DNA from: Flavobacterium noncentrifugens | GTDB taxonomy: Bacteria > Bacteroidota > Bacteroidia > Flavobacteriales > Flavobacteriaceae | DNA: 64,000 nucleotides | Assembly: GCF_900100375.1 (NCBI RefSeq) | Contig: NZ_FNEZ01000001.1 | Location: 486,304-550,303, forward strand | Direction: 5' to 3' | Shown: in pieces, positions 44,981 through 53,824 of the stretch | Position numbering within the stretch: position 1 is the first letter of the stretch | Layout: every line of letters begins with the position of its first letter | Position numbers and translations under genes: made by a program | Notes under the pieces: generated by a model | Database searches by the model: none | The model's input: the letters and a program-made list of their open reading frames with translations, nothing else | Told to the model about the DNA's origin: nothing

Positions 44981-45979
44981 TTAGCTGATGGCTGCTTTTA
45001 GTTTTTTGAAAAAGGCTTCTTCGAGATCGGCGATGTGTGAAAGCTGGTCGGCTACGGTGTTGTAAGCATCGGCTTGCGTGCTGCGGTTTTTGTAGATCCG
45101 CGACGCATCGACCGCAAAATCACGCCACAAATCGCCAATCTGTGTCATTTCCAAAGATAAGGATTTTAATTTTTCGTTGTTTAGAATTGCGGCAGCTTCC
45201 TGTAAAAATGCGGCATAAATAAACCGGAAACCGCCACCGCCAGTACCAATTTCTTCCTGCATGCGCACCATTTGCGCGAGGTAATGGTTTGCTTTTTTGG
45301 TTCCGTGCTTGATGGGCCATTTCCGGATCTGCTTTGCTACAAAACGGATGCCGCGTACGCCAATGATCGGTGCCGGAGCCAGCATGTCGCGGCAGGTATT
45401 TTTGATTGCTTTGATGATTGCAGACGAAAAATCAACATTTGTAGGAACATTTACCGGATAATACATTTGGCCGCGCGGGGCGAAAGCGCCTTTGGCGAAA
45501 CGCACTTTCTCCAATTCATCATGTGTTAAAGTTGTTACGGTTTCCATCACGGGATCACTAATCAGGTAATCGGTTTCGGTTTTTCCATAAACAACGAGAT
45601 TGTGTGCGTTGAAATGAAAACGATATTCATCGGGAAAATACGATAAATTATAAACGCCAACCTGCAGTCCTGTCGGAATATTGTCTTTTAAATTCTGGTC
45701 GAGCGCTTTATTGGCGTTGGCCACACTTGCAAATTTGGTGCGCTTGATCTTCAAACCCAGCCTTTTCGCCAGTTTGTTGAAAATCTGCCCAGGCAGCGGC
45801 CTGTAACTGATCGCGGGCGCATGGTTGACTTTAATAAACGGCAAATAGACGAAAAAAAGTCCCGATCCAATCCCAAAAACCATCGGTTCACTAATGTTGA
45901 GCCCGTTGTGCTTCAGTAAATTTGACGCGACGCCGTTTTCGCAGTGTGCAGATTGGTGGTGCGTGAAATTGGTTTCCAT
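44981..45979 (-). CDS. BtrH N-terminal-domain protein
   Basis: This 332-residue protein begins THHQSAHCENGVASNLLKHNG, with a Cys-His dyad region like the BtrH acyltransferase of butirosin synthesis, which moves acyl groups from a carrier protein. The downstream HFNAHNLVVYGKTETDYLISDP matches the peptidase-C39-like second motif. The C-terminal half is helical and not recognised. An acyl-ACP-dependent transferase or cyclase step is the best inference. It overlaps its upstream small gene by 1 nt. Confidence 0.7.
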   Translation of the reverse strand: METNFTHHQSAHCENGVASNLLKHNGLNISEPMVFGIGSGLFFVYLPFIKVNHAPAISYRPLPGQIFNKLAKRLGLKIKRTKFASVANANKALDQNLKDNIPTGLQVGVYNLSYFPDEYRFHFNAHNLVVYGKTETDYLISDPVMETVTTLTHDELEKVRFAKGAFAPRGQMYYPVNVPTNVDFSSAIIKAIKNTCRDMLAPAPIIGVRGIRFVAKQIRKWPIKHGTKKANHYLAQMVRMQEEIGTGGGGFRFIYAAFLQEAAAILNNEKLKSLSLEMTQIGDLWRDFAVDASRIYKNRSTQADAYNTVADQLSHIADLEEAFFKKLKAAIS

Positions 45980-46392
45980 TAATCTGCTTTAAAATTTTTA
46001 AGTTCGCTGACGCTGATATTGAACGCTTTCGCATAACGGCTTAAAACCGTATCGCTTAATCCTTTGAAAACTTTGGGTTTGAAGTGTTTTTTGACACGCC
46101 ATTTCCACATTTCGACATAACTTGCGAGTATGCCGACATCCATTTTATGCAATTCCATAAAATAAACAATCGGGCTAACTTCTCCGTTTTTTACCTGTGA
46201 TTTGGCTTCGGCTACACGTTCGTTGATGTCGTCAATGGAATTGGACAAGGCTATGGTTTTTGGTTCCCATCCGGTGCTTAAAGCCGTAGTGTATTCGCCA
46301 TTTTCATCGGTGGCATACATCAATTCCTTCATGTTGCTTTTGGAAAGGTTGCCTTCATCCTGGGGCACTTCATTTTTTTTCATCTCCTTCAT
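45979..46392 (-). CDS. Small protein with a helix-turn-helix-like C-terminus
   Basis: This 137-residue protein has no signal peptide. A charged N-terminal region is followed by GLSDTVLSRYAKAFNISVSELKNF, which resembles the last helices of an XRE-type DNA-binding domain. A second ATG three codons in is also possible. It is tied to the BtrH-like gene by a 1-nt overlap. It could be a partner subunit or a regulator. No function is claimed. Confidence 0.5.
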   Translation of the reverse strand: MKEMKKNEVPQDEGNLSKSNMKELMYATDENGEYTTALSTGWEPKTIALSNSIDDINERVAEAKSQVKNGEVSPIVYFMELHKMDVGILASYVEMWKWRVKKHFKPKVFKGLSDTVLSRYAKAFNISVSELKNFKAD

Positions 46393-46429
46393 GTATTTAT
46401 CGGCAAACTGGCCGGTGCATTCCTGTATT

Positions 46430-46906
46430 TTAAACGGCTGATTTTGTTGAACCGGCCCGTTTTTCCTGTATGAATAAGTTGATTTCGCCTTCGAGCAGCA
46501 AGGTTTCGCGGTCGAAAGTTTTGCAGTTCATCGTACACAAACTGTAATCGTCTGTAACGAAATTTGAAACCAGCGTGGCTTTCGTGGTAATGGTTGTCCC
46601 CGATTTTGGAAGCGAGAACACCTGTAATTTTTTAATGGCGCTGATGAATCCGATGACATCGACCGTTTCTTTATCTACATTATTCTCATCGACATAATAG
46701 CCTTTGGCAACGATTGCGGAACAGGTTTGTGCGGCATTTTCGATCAATCCCGATTCGGCAAAAAGATTGTTTTCGATAAAAATATTATCCGCCCCGATCT
46801 TAAAAAAAGTTTCCACTGAAGTGTCGTCCATTTTACGGATCATGTCTACCATTAAAAATGGCTTTCGGTGCGGCAGGTAATTCTTGATGTCGATCAATGC
46901 GTCCAT
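46430..46906 (-). CDS. FabZ-like 3-hydroxyacyl-ACP dehydratase (active-site His present)
   Basis: This 158-residue hot-dog protein starts MDALIDIKNYLPHRKPFLMVDMI. His13 in LPHRKPFL and Glu56 in SGLIENAAQ match the FabZ catalytic pair. It removes water from 3-hydroxyacyl-ACP to make the conjugated double bonds. It lies 8 nt downstream of a paralogue that lacks the histidine, so an active/inactive heteromer is likely, as reported for ApeI and ApeP. Confidence 0.8.
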   Translation of the reverse strand: MDALIDIKNYLPHRKPFLMVDMIRKMDDTSVETFFKIGADNIFIENNLFAESGLIENAAQTCSAIVAKGYYVDENNVDKETVDVIGFISAIKKLQVFSLPKSGTTITTKATLVSNFVTDDYSLCTMNCKTFDRETLLLEGEINLFIQEKRAGSTKSAV

Positions 46907-46914
46907 AAAATCGT

Positions 46915-47352
46915 CTATTTTGCGAGTACCGTTTTCATTTGTCCGGATGCGATTTCGACCCCGTTTAAAGTCGTTGCAATGTCAACCAATGTAATTCCGG
47001 CGAATTCCTGTAAAATGTTGACCGTGGTTTTAATTTCGTCGCCCAATTTCGGCAATTGGCTGATATTGATTTCTTTGATGGATCCGATGTAACCTGTCGG
47101 AGCCGCTTCTTTCTTCAGAAAAAACTGGTAACCCGTATGCAAGGCCACGGTTTGTGCCATGTGTTCGATCAATCCGGATTCGAGGAAATTTTGCCCGTTG
47201 AAAAAAATATTGTCTTTGGTGATTTTCAAACCCGAAACGACGGAAGCTTCATTATAATCGAGCATTTTATCGATCATCACAAACGGAAATTTCTGTGGCA
47301 GCAATTCGCCCAGGACTTCCTTATCTGATATTTGGTGTTGGATTTGTGCCAT
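46915..47352 (-). CDS. FabZ-like dehydratase homologue lacking the catalytic His
   Basis: This 145-residue hot-dog protein contains LLPQKFPFVMIDKML, where Gln20 replaces the FabZ histidine, while Glu63 (GLIEHMAQ) is kept. It is therefore expected to be inactive alone and to support the neighbouring active paralogue or bind acyl-ACP. It abuts darB with no intervening base, which suggests tight translational coupling. Confidence 0.72.
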   Translation of the reverse strand: MAQIQHQISDKEVLGELLPQKFPFVMIDKMLDYNEASVVSGLKITKDNIFFNGQNFLESGLIEHMAQTVALHTGYQFFLKKEAAPTGYIGSIKEINISQLPKLGDEIKTTVNILQEFAGITLVDIATTLNGVEIASGQMKTVLAK

Positions 47353-48486
47353 TTAGCAAACGGTTAAATACGCATACGCAAATGAAAACCGGCCGCTTTC
47401 AGGAACGGACAAAAGGATTTTTTCGCCTTTTTTTAATTTTCCAGAATTGAACAATTCTTCCAAAGCGAGGTAAATCGAGGCAGACCCGACATTTCCAACA
47501 CGTCCTAAATTCATAAACCATTTTTCATCGGCTATGCCAACGCCTTTTTCAGCCAACTGTTTTTTCAATCCTTCCACAAAATAATGCGAGGACACATGCG
47601 GCAGGAAATAATCAATCTCGCCAGCTGTGACGTTATTCTTGGCCATCGCATCGCTCATGCTTTGCGCGCCTTTTCCAAGAATGTGCTCGTCGAGCAATTT
47701 TACATCCTGTTTGATTGAGAAAACCGATTCTTTGAGCCATTGATCCGGCTGGTAATCGCTCCACGGCTTGATCGTTCCGTCTTCATTTTTATCGCCACCG
47801 GCATACATGCAGGCTTCGAGTTCGTGTGCGTATGAAAAAGCTTCCATCCATTCGATCTTTAACGAAACGTCGCCTTTTGGCTGGTTTTCGAGTAAAAATG
47901 CACCTGCGCCGTCTGACAACATCCAGCGTAAAAAATCTTTTTTGAAAGCGATGATCGGCTGTTCTTCGAGGTTTTTGAGGTTTGTGACTTCCTGTTCGTA
48001 TTTGTCTGCAAGCATCCACGTAGATACTTTTTCAGATCCGGTACACACCGCATTTTTGGTATTTCCCGATTTAATCGACAGGAATCCGAATTTGAGCGAA
48101 TTCATTCCCGCGCAGCAAACGCCGGTCGAGGAATTCAGTTCTACCGATTGGTTTTTCAGTAATCCGTGCACCATTGCGGCATGCGACGGCAGGAAATTGT
48201 CGGGTGTTGATGTTCCGCAGGACAGCAGTTCCATATCATTGGCTGAAAAGCTGTCATCGAATAAGGCATCGATGGCCAATTTTGTCAGTTGTGCGTTGTT
48301 GTGGGTGCTTTTTCCCTGTTTGTCTACTGCATAAAACCTGTTGGTAATGCGGTTGTTTCTCAGGATAATCCTTCTCGCTTTTGAGGCTGCTTCATTGATA
48401 AGTCCCAAATAACTTTCCATTTCATCGTTTGAAACGGGTTCATTTGGCAAATACTTTCCGGCTTTTGTAATATATACTTCGAACAT
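47353..48486 (-). CDS. darB: DarB, dialkylresorcinol-forming ketosynthase (KAS III-like)
   Basis: This 377-residue KAS III-like enzyme has Cys125 (STGVCCAGMNS), His297 (FLPHVSSHY) and Asn332 (LGRVGNVGSAS). It is longer than FabH and has an extended middle region (KPWSDYQPDQW). DarB joins two activated acyl chains and closes the ring to a cyclohexanedione. Its pairing with DarA defines the dialkylresorcinol half of flexirubin. The overlap and order with darA support this assignment over a FabH role. Confidence 0.88.
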   Translation of the reverse strand: MFEVYITKAGKYLPNEPVSNDEMESYLGLINEAASKARRIILRNNRITNRFYAVDKQGKSTHNNAQLTKLAIDALFDDSFSANDMELLSCGTSTPDNFLPSHAAMVHGLLKNQSVELNSSTGVCCAGMNSLKFGFLSIKSGNTKNAVCTGSEKVSTWMLADKYEQEVTNLKNLEEQPIIAFKKDFLRWMLSDGAGAFLLENQPKGDVSLKIEWMEAFSYAHELEACMYAGGDKNEDGTIKPWSDYQPDQWLKESVFSIKQDVKLLDEHILGKGAQSMSDAMAKNNVTAGEIDYFLPHVSSHYFVEGLKKQLAEKGVGIADEKWFMNLGRVGNVGSASIYLALEELFNSGKLKKGEKILLSVPESGRFSFAYAYLTVC

Positions 48487-48492
48487 AATGTT

Positions 48493-49404
48493 TTAAATCG
48501 TCTGGACACCCTGATAATACCGGGTTTCTTTCTTTATCTTGTTAATCTTTAACGGATACGTAAAAACATGCAATATATAGACAATTGGCGAGATTACCCA
48601 AATCGCCAGGAACAAATAAACATAAAACACTTTGAGCCATGTTTTGCGTGAATTTTTTTTCGATTTGATAAAATTCGACCATTTATTAAAGATTTTGTTG
48701 CCTGTTCGGTCTACCAATGCAAGATAGGAACTGATTTTTATGGCGTCTTTTTCGAGCAGCTTGCCTTGGAGGTTTTCGAAGTTTCCCGATTTTAATTCCG
48801 ATGCAATAATTTCGCCGAATTTTGACGAATCCCGAATGTCTTTTTCAGAAACGCCCGGCAATGGAAAAATGCCGAGGTATTTGTTTTTTACTCCGGAAAA
48901 CATCCATTCTACAATGGTGACGACGCTGATTAAATTTCCGGCGCGGTCGACCAAAGCGATATTTCCTTTGAGTTTTGCGCCGTTATGAACCAGCAATTTC
49001 TTGGTTTTTTCCTGCGCCATAATCCACATATTCCTGGAACCAGAAATCGTAACAACCGGCGTATTGTTCAGTAAAATTTTAGCTTCTGGGCTTTTGAGGA
49101 AAGAGTTGACCGGAATTGAAGGTGACAAATACCAAACCTGGTAATGCAGCAAGACCAAGTCGAATTTCCTGTTTAAAATTTCCTGCGGAACCAACTTTAA
49201 TGCGCGTGGTTCCTGCAAAAAAGACTCCGGAAAAGCATCGAAAAAAGAATCTTTGTCCCATGGAAATGGAAACGGTTTTTGAAGTTGGATTTCATGAAAA
49301 ACCACGTTGATTTGTGCGTCATCCAACAAAGGTTTTGCAATATTTTCTGCAATTTCCCTCAGTTGCCCGGATTGGGAATAATAAACAACAAGAACGTTTT
49401 TCAT
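48493..49404 (-). CDS. darA: DarA, flavodoxin-like dialkylresorcinol enzyme
   Basis: This 303-residue protein starts MKNVLVVYYSQSGQLREIAENI, a flavodoxin phosphate-binding loop (YSQSGQL). FMN-site segments LLHYQVWYLSPSIPV and TISGSRNMWIMAQ follow. A membrane-type segment (about 262-287) and a basic tail close the chain. DarA is thought to oxidise the DarB cyclohexanedione to the resorcinol. It is the first gene after a 162-nt gap and may start its own transcript. Confidence 0.85.
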   Translation of the reverse strand: MKNVLVVYYSQSGQLREIAENIAKPLLDDAQINVVFHEIQLQKPFPFPWDKDSFFDAFPESFLQEPRALKLVPQEILNRKFDLVLLHYQVWYLSPSIPVNSFLKSPEAKILLNNTPVVTISGSRNMWIMAQEKTKKLLVHNGAKLKGNIALVDRAGNLISVVTIVEWMFSGVKNKYLGIFPLPGVSEKDIRDSSKFGEIIASELKSGNFENLQGKLLEKDAIKISSYLALVDRTGNKIFNKWSNFIKSKKNSRKTWLKVFYVYLFLAIWVISPIVYILHVFTYPLKINKIKKETRYYQGVQTI

Positions 49405-49425
49405 TGAAATACTCTTTTAAAAATG

Positions 49426-49433
49426 CAAATTTA
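49426..49433 (-). promoter_or_regulatory. Candidate -7 element upstream of darA
   Basis: On the minus strand TAAATTTG lies about 22 nt before the darA ATG. A clear TTG at the ideal upstream distance is missing. The 162-bp gap around it also carries an ACCATTAAGGCATTAAG motif, related to the hairpin arm at 23991. Confidence 0.4.
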
Positions 49434-49566
49434 ACCTAAAAAATGATTTTTGATGTTAATTAACCTTTATTGATTATCGGAAACCTTCGCTAGGAAAATT
49501 TTAAACCATTAAGGCATTAAGTTTCATTACGCGTTCGCAAATGGCATGTTTCGCGATTCCTTATAG

Positions 49567-51222
49567 TCAATCGGCTTTTATTTCCTTGAAAGTCCTGACT
49601 TTATCCGAGCGTTTCGTATGCACCCAATCGGGCCAGGTTTTTGGTTTTTCAGCGTCGTAAATGCGCAGTTTCTGATTTGGGTCTTCGACAATTAAATCGT
49701 CTGTTGAACATTTTAAAATTAAAGCCGCTGCGTTCACGCCCGAATGGGTGGCACCGCCAACACCGTGCGATAAGGTGCTTGCACCGCACAGGTATAAATT
49801 TTCGATTTCAGTTTTGTTTTTAAAGGCGAACGGGCCAACCTGGTTTAAGGTTTTCTCGGTTCCGTACACATTTCCTTTGGTGGAATTGATGTAAAACTCG
49901 TTGGTTTTTGGTGTTCCGAGTTCTGCCTGCACGATGTGGTTGCGGACATTCGGAATGATCGTTTCGATGTTATTCAGGAATTTTTGTGTGATTTTTTCCT
50001 TGAATTCCAGATATTCCGGACAATGGTAATCTTCAAGGCCTTTAAAATCTTTGATGTTGTCGTAATCAACGTAAGTCACAATCTCAAAATTATGGTAACG
50101 CCCGTTGAAACTCGCCGGATCTTTTAACGTGGTGCAGCTGATAAACAATGCCGGGAATTTATCGCCTTCCGTACAATCTTCGGTCATCAGTTGCTCGAAA
50201 TGCTTATCGAGGTCTTCATCTTTGGCCATCCAGATGTTTCCTGAATCGAGTCCGAATTGGGTCACATCCACATCCAAAGTCAGAAACAAAATCAGCGAAG
50301 TCACTGAATATTTCGTCTTTTCGAGTTTTTTGACAAGCCTTTTGCTCAGGTGTTCTTTGCCAATGAGATCCTCGTAGGTAATCGTCGGATCGGCATTGGA
50401 AACGACAATATCCGAAAGGATTTTTGTACCGTCGGCCAATTGCACGCCGACTGCTTTTTTATTTTCGATTAAAATCTTCGAAACGTTTTGCTTCACGCGT
50501 ACTTCACTCCCATGTCTTTTCACAGCATTCGTCATCGCTTTTACGATGCCGCCACCGCCGCCCATCGGATAAAAACCACCATCAAAATAATGGCTCATCA
50601 CCGAGCAATGCACCGGAAAACAGCCTCGGTTTGGCGACACGCCGTGATCTCCGGATTGGATGTTCAAAACCGCTTTGAGCAACGGATCTTTGACATGCCA
50701 ATCGACTACTCTTTTGACGCTGAACAATGCAAATTTTCCGAAGTTTTTTGTACGGAAAGGCACTGTAATTTTTTGCCACCAGCCTTTGAGCTTTGGCATC
50801 AGTTGCAGTTCGCGGCTGACATTTTGCACCAATGTCAAATATTCGGCTATGTTTTTTGCTTCTTTTGGAAAACGTTCCGAAAGTGATTTCCTGAGGTTTT
50901 CGATGCCCTGCGGCATGTCGATGGTTTCGTTGCCAATCAGGCAGTGTTCATAGGCTTTTTCATTCATCCGAAAAAACACCATGTCATTAGCAACGCCGAG
51001 TCCGCGGTACAATTCATTCGTAGATTGTCCTTCATCGATGAGTCCGACATAATGCACGCCGGGGCTGAATTTTTGTCCGCCCAGCGTAAAACTATGGCTC
51101 CAGCCGCCGGGAACATAATGCTGTTCAAGAACCAATACTTTTTGTCCGGCACGTGCAAGGCAAATCGCTGTTGCCAGTCCGCCCACTCCGGAACCGATAA
51201 TGATCGTATCAAATTTTTCCAT
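49567..51222 (-). CDS. CrtISO-like NAD(P)/FAD oxidoreductase (second copy in cluster)
   Basis: The chosen ATG gives 551 residues, MEKFDTIIIGSGVGGLATAI, with GSGVGG at 10-15 and VLEQHYVPGGWSHSF. A frame open 26 codons further upstream is not used because it would place residues before the Rossmann strand. The C-terminus carries ENLYLCGASTLSHGVGGATHSGV. It resembles the CrtI paralogue at the other end of the cluster and may act on the polyene. It follows the LpxL-like gene after a 217-nt gap. Confidence 0.8.
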   Translation of the reverse strand: MEKFDTIIIGSGVGGLATAICLARAGQKVLVLEQHYVPGGWSHSFTLGGQKFSPGVHYVGLIDEGQSTNELYRGLGVANDMVFFRMNEKAYEHCLIGNETIDMPQGIENLRKSLSERFPKEAKNIAEYLTLVQNVSRELQLMPKLKGWWQKITVPFRTKNFGKFALFSVKRVVDWHVKDPLLKAVLNIQSGDHGVSPNRGCFPVHCSVMSHYFDGGFYPMGGGGGIVKAMTNAVKRHGSEVRVKQNVSKILIENKKAVGVQLADGTKILSDIVVSNADPTITYEDLIGKEHLSKRLVKKLEKTKYSVTSLILFLTLDVDVTQFGLDSGNIWMAKDEDLDKHFEQLMTEDCTEGDKFPALFISCTTLKDPASFNGRYHNFEIVTYVDYDNIKDFKGLEDYHCPEYLEFKEKITQKFLNNIETIIPNVRNHIVQAELGTPKTNEFYINSTKGNVYGTEKTLNQVGPFAFKNKTEIENLYLCGASTLSHGVGGATHSGVNAAALILKCSTDDLIVEDPNQKLRIYDAEKPKTWPDWVHTKRSDKVRTFKEIKAD

Positions 51223-51439
51223 ACCTGGTTTTGAGCTTCCTAAAATACAAAATGAATGGTTTGGAAAACAGACATTTGCAGTTTTAACTTTTTTTGCCAC
51301 GAATTACACATTTGAAATTAAAGGGAATTTGAGATTAAGAGGAGAATGTCTAGCAGACATTTGGTTTTTCGCCAGTGGCTGTCAGGTATTTTTAAATTTT
51401 TGAATTCGTGCCGGTTATTTATCTAAACTAGACAATACT
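51223..51439. other. Non-coding gap with a perfect small hairpin inside the cluster
   Basis: AATGTCT / AGACATT (51345-51351 and 51355-51361) forms a perfect 7-bp stem with a 3-nt loop. A wider CACGAATT / AATTCGTG pair (51298-51305 and 51403-51410) encloses it. There is no T-run on the minus strand, so it may be an RNA processing or stability element rather than a terminator. Confidence 0.45.
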
Positions 51440-52324
51440 TTAATTTTTGCCCAATTGGTCCCAAAAATCAAAATAATTGAACCATTGCAATGGATATCTT
51501 TCGATCATCGATTCGACGTTTTCGGTGTAGGCGTTCAATAATGCCTTTTCATCGCGGTGCTTCACTTCGGCTTCGCGTGCATACAAATGGTAATGCAGCT
51601 TCGGCTCTTTCATTACATAAACAAAAACGACGGGAACTTTGAGCCTTGAAGCGATTAAAAACGGTCCGGCAGGGAATTTGGCCTGTTCGCCAAGCAAATC
51701 GCCTGACAGGAATTTGACGCCTTGAAAATAGCGGTCGCCGGTGAAACACACGAGTTCATTTCGCGCCAGTGCTGCATTGATTTCAAAAATATGCGACAAG
51801 TCGTCTTTTACGATAATGAATTTAATGCCTGATTTTTTTGTGATGCTTTCAAGGTAATTCTTGATTGCAGAATGTTCGAGATCGGTGGTTACCAGGTTGA
51901 TCTGGAAATCCAGGTCGATTTCCCCGAAGAAATGCTCGGCAATCTCGAAATTTCCCATGTGTGCGCTGATCAAAACACCCCCTTTTTTCTCTGCAAGCAG
52001 CCTTTTGAGGATTTCCACACCGTCGAATTCGTATGTGAAATGGCTGCGCATTCCGGCAGAAATGGAGATTTTGTCGATAATCGTTTGCCCGAAAGTATAA
52101 TAACTCCTGAAAACCATCCGCTTCGATTTGAGCCACGAATAGCCCAATCGTTGTCGGAAATAATAAAAAATTGCGCGGTTGCTTTTGGTCAGGAAAAGAA
52201 AATAATAAGAAGCGACAAAATACAAAATGAAGTAGGCCGACCGGATTCCTGCTTTCTTAATGAAAAAGACAAAAATCTTGTAGCCTAAAACCGTACCTTT
52301 TGATTTTCCGTCCCATTGGCCCAT
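51440..52324 (-). CDS. LpxL-like lysophospholipid acyltransferase
   Basis: This 294-residue protein has a membrane segment near residues 30-47 and the HX4E motif ISAHMGNFEIAE (His122, Glu127) of lipid A late acyltransferases. PAGPFLIASRLKVPVVFVYV is a second conserved block. Such enzymes transfer acyl chains from carrier protein to a lipid. Here it may link the polyene to the resorcinol or anchor it to a lipid. It lies directly next to the second acyl carrier protein gene. Confidence 0.83.
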   Translation of the reverse strand: MGQWDGKSKGTVLGYKIFVFFIKKAGIRSAYFILYFVASYYFLFLTKSNRAIFYYFRQRLGYSWLKSKRMVFRSYYTFGQTIIDKISISAGMRSHFTYEFDGVEILKRLLAEKKGGVLISAHMGNFEIAEHFFGEIDLDFQINLVTTDLEHSAIKNYLESITKKSGIKFIIVKDDLSHIFEINAALARNELVCFTGDRYFQGVKFLSGDLLGEQAKFPAGPFLIASRLKVPVVFVYVMKEPKLHYHLYAREAEVKHRDEKALLNAYTENVESMIERYPLQWFNYFDFWDQLGKN

Positions 52325-52579
52325 TTAGTTGCCTTTGGCTTTTAGCTTGTTTTCGATCAGGTCGTAAAAAGTCTGGAACGACGAAATGCCCACGAAATCT
52401 ACTTCTACGAGCTTTACGCCAAAGTTGGATTCGATTGAAACCACCAGATCTACATAATCCAGGCTGTCAAGGCCTAAAGTGTCTTTTAAATTTGCATCGG
52501 GCTGAATATCCTCTCCATCTACTTCGAATTCATCAATCATGAAATCGTTTATCTTCGCAATAATTTCCTCTTTATTCAT
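52325..52579 (-). CDS. Acyl carrier protein (second of two)
   Basis: The preferred ATG (MNKEEIIAKINDFMIDEFEV) gives 84 residues with Ser39 in TLGLDSLDYVDLV, the phosphopantetheine site. An upstream frame would add 16 residues that overlap the ketosynthase end and look unrelated. It abuts the LpxL-like stop and lies 1 nt from the ketosynthase gene, so it probably feeds both. Confidence 0.92.
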   Translation of the reverse strand: MNKEEIIAKINDFMIDEFEVDGEDIQPDANLKDTLGLDSLDYVDLVVSIESNFGVKLVEVDFVGISSFQTFYDLIENKLKAKGN

Positions 52580-52580
52580 C

Positions 52581-53807
52581 TTATGATTTAAACTTTTTAA
52601 CGACAAGCGCCGAGTTGGTTCCTCCAAATCCGAAGGAATTCGACAAAAATATATTAATTTCTTTATTTATGGTAGTTCTCGCAAGATTTAATTTTGCCGA
52701 GTCTTCGTCAGGATTTTCGAGGTTGATGTTTGGAGCTACGAACGAATGCTGCATCATCAAAATTGAATAAATCACCTCGCTCGCGCCTGCCATCCAGCAT
52801 TCGTGGCCGGTCATCGATTTGGTCGAACTCACATGCGGGTTGCTTTCGCCGAACACTTCAAAAATGGCTTTTGCTTCGTTGCTGTCGCCGACTGGCGTTG
52901 ATGTTGCGTGAGCGTTGATATAATCAATATCGGATGCTTTGACACCGGCTTCATCGAGTGCTTTTTGCATGGCTTTGGCCGGACCTTCGACATTTGGCGT
53001 TGAAATGTGGCCACCATTCGATGAAAATCCGTAACCGATGACCTCAGCAATGATATTCGCGCCGCGTTTTACGGCAGATTCATAGCTTTCTAAAATCAAG
53101 GTCGCACCGCCACCGCTTGGAACGAGTCCGTCACGGGAAGAATCAAATGGGCGCGAAGCCTTTGTTGGCTCTTCTTCCCTTGGTGAAAAAACACCGAGTC
53201 CGTCGAAGCTTGACATGGCGTATTTGTTGATTTCCTGTGCGCCGCCGCAAATGATCATGTCCTGCATGCCGCTCTTGATCAGGAAATAAGCCAGCCCGAT
53301 CGAATGTGAACCGCTGGCGCAGGCTGCGCTGATCGTTAAATTAATGCCTTTTAACCTGAAAATGGTAGATAAATTCATCGTAACGGTCGAATTCATCGAT
53401 TTGAAAATCGCTCCGGAACCGATTAAGGCGGTGTCTTTTTTCTCGCGGATGATGTCGGTGGCTTCTATGATCGCTTTGGAAACCGAGTCGTTTCCGTACA
53501 TGATGCCGACTTCATTTTCATCAAAAAACGAATCTTCAATCTTGGCATTTTTGAGCGCTTCGATCGTCGCCATATACGCATATTCGGTTTCTTCGCCTAT
53601 GCTGATGCGCTGTCTCCGCGTTAATAATTCTTTCAAATCGGGTTTCGGCACCATACCGGTTAAAGCCGAACGGAAGCCGAATTCCTTTCTCGGTTCATCA
53701 AACTGAATCCCCGATTTTCCGTTGTACAGGGAATCTTTGACTTCGTCCAGAGACGTACCAATGCACGAATAAATCCCCATTCCGGTAATCACCACTCTCT
53801 TGCTCAT
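52581..53807 (-). CDS. FabF-type beta-ketoacyl-ACP synthase (third intact copy)
   Basis: This 408-residue ketosynthase has Cys163 (ISAACASGSHS), His300 (NAHATSTPVGD) and His335 (SMTGHECWM). It resembles the initiation-type ketosynthases of aryl-polyene clusters that accept an aromatic starter. It lies 17 nt after fabG, with the acyl carrier protein right after it, forming a fabG-KS-ACP-acyltransferase set. Confidence 0.86.
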   Translation of the reverse strand: MSKRVVITGMGIYSCIGTSLDEVKDSLYNGKSGIQFDEPRKEFGFRSALTGMVPKPDLKELLTRRQRISIGEETEYAYMATIEALKNAKIEDSFFDENEVGIMYGNDSVSKAIIEATDIIREKKDTALIGSGAIFKSMNSTVTMNLSTIFRLKGINLTISAACASGSHSIGLAYFLIKSGMQDMIICGGAQEINKYAMSSFDGLGVFSPREEEPTKASRPFDSSRDGLVPSGGGATLILESYESAVKRGANIIAEVIGYGFSSNGGHISTPNVEGPAKAMQKALDEAGVKASDIDYINAHATSTPVGDSNEAKAIFEVFGESNPHVSSTKSMTGHECWMAGASEVIYSILMMQHSFVAPNINLENPDEDSAKLNLARTTINKEINIFLSNSFGFGGTNSALVVKKFKS

Positions 53808-53824
53808 TTTCTTTCTCCTAAGTG

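Noticed and set aside
47353..48486. DarB as a second housekeeping FabH
   Set aside because: It is longer than FabH, has a CCAG nucleophile region and sits beside darA. The normal fabH is at 13329-14327.
49567..51222. CrtI-like genes read as a carotenoid pathway
   Set aside because: No phytoene synthase, lycopene cyclase or other carotenoid gene is present. The context is flexirubin-type.
51223..51300. Upstream extension of the CrtISO-like gene by 26 codons
   Set aside because: The extra residues precede the Rossmann strand, contain no targeting signal and start from an unlikely position.
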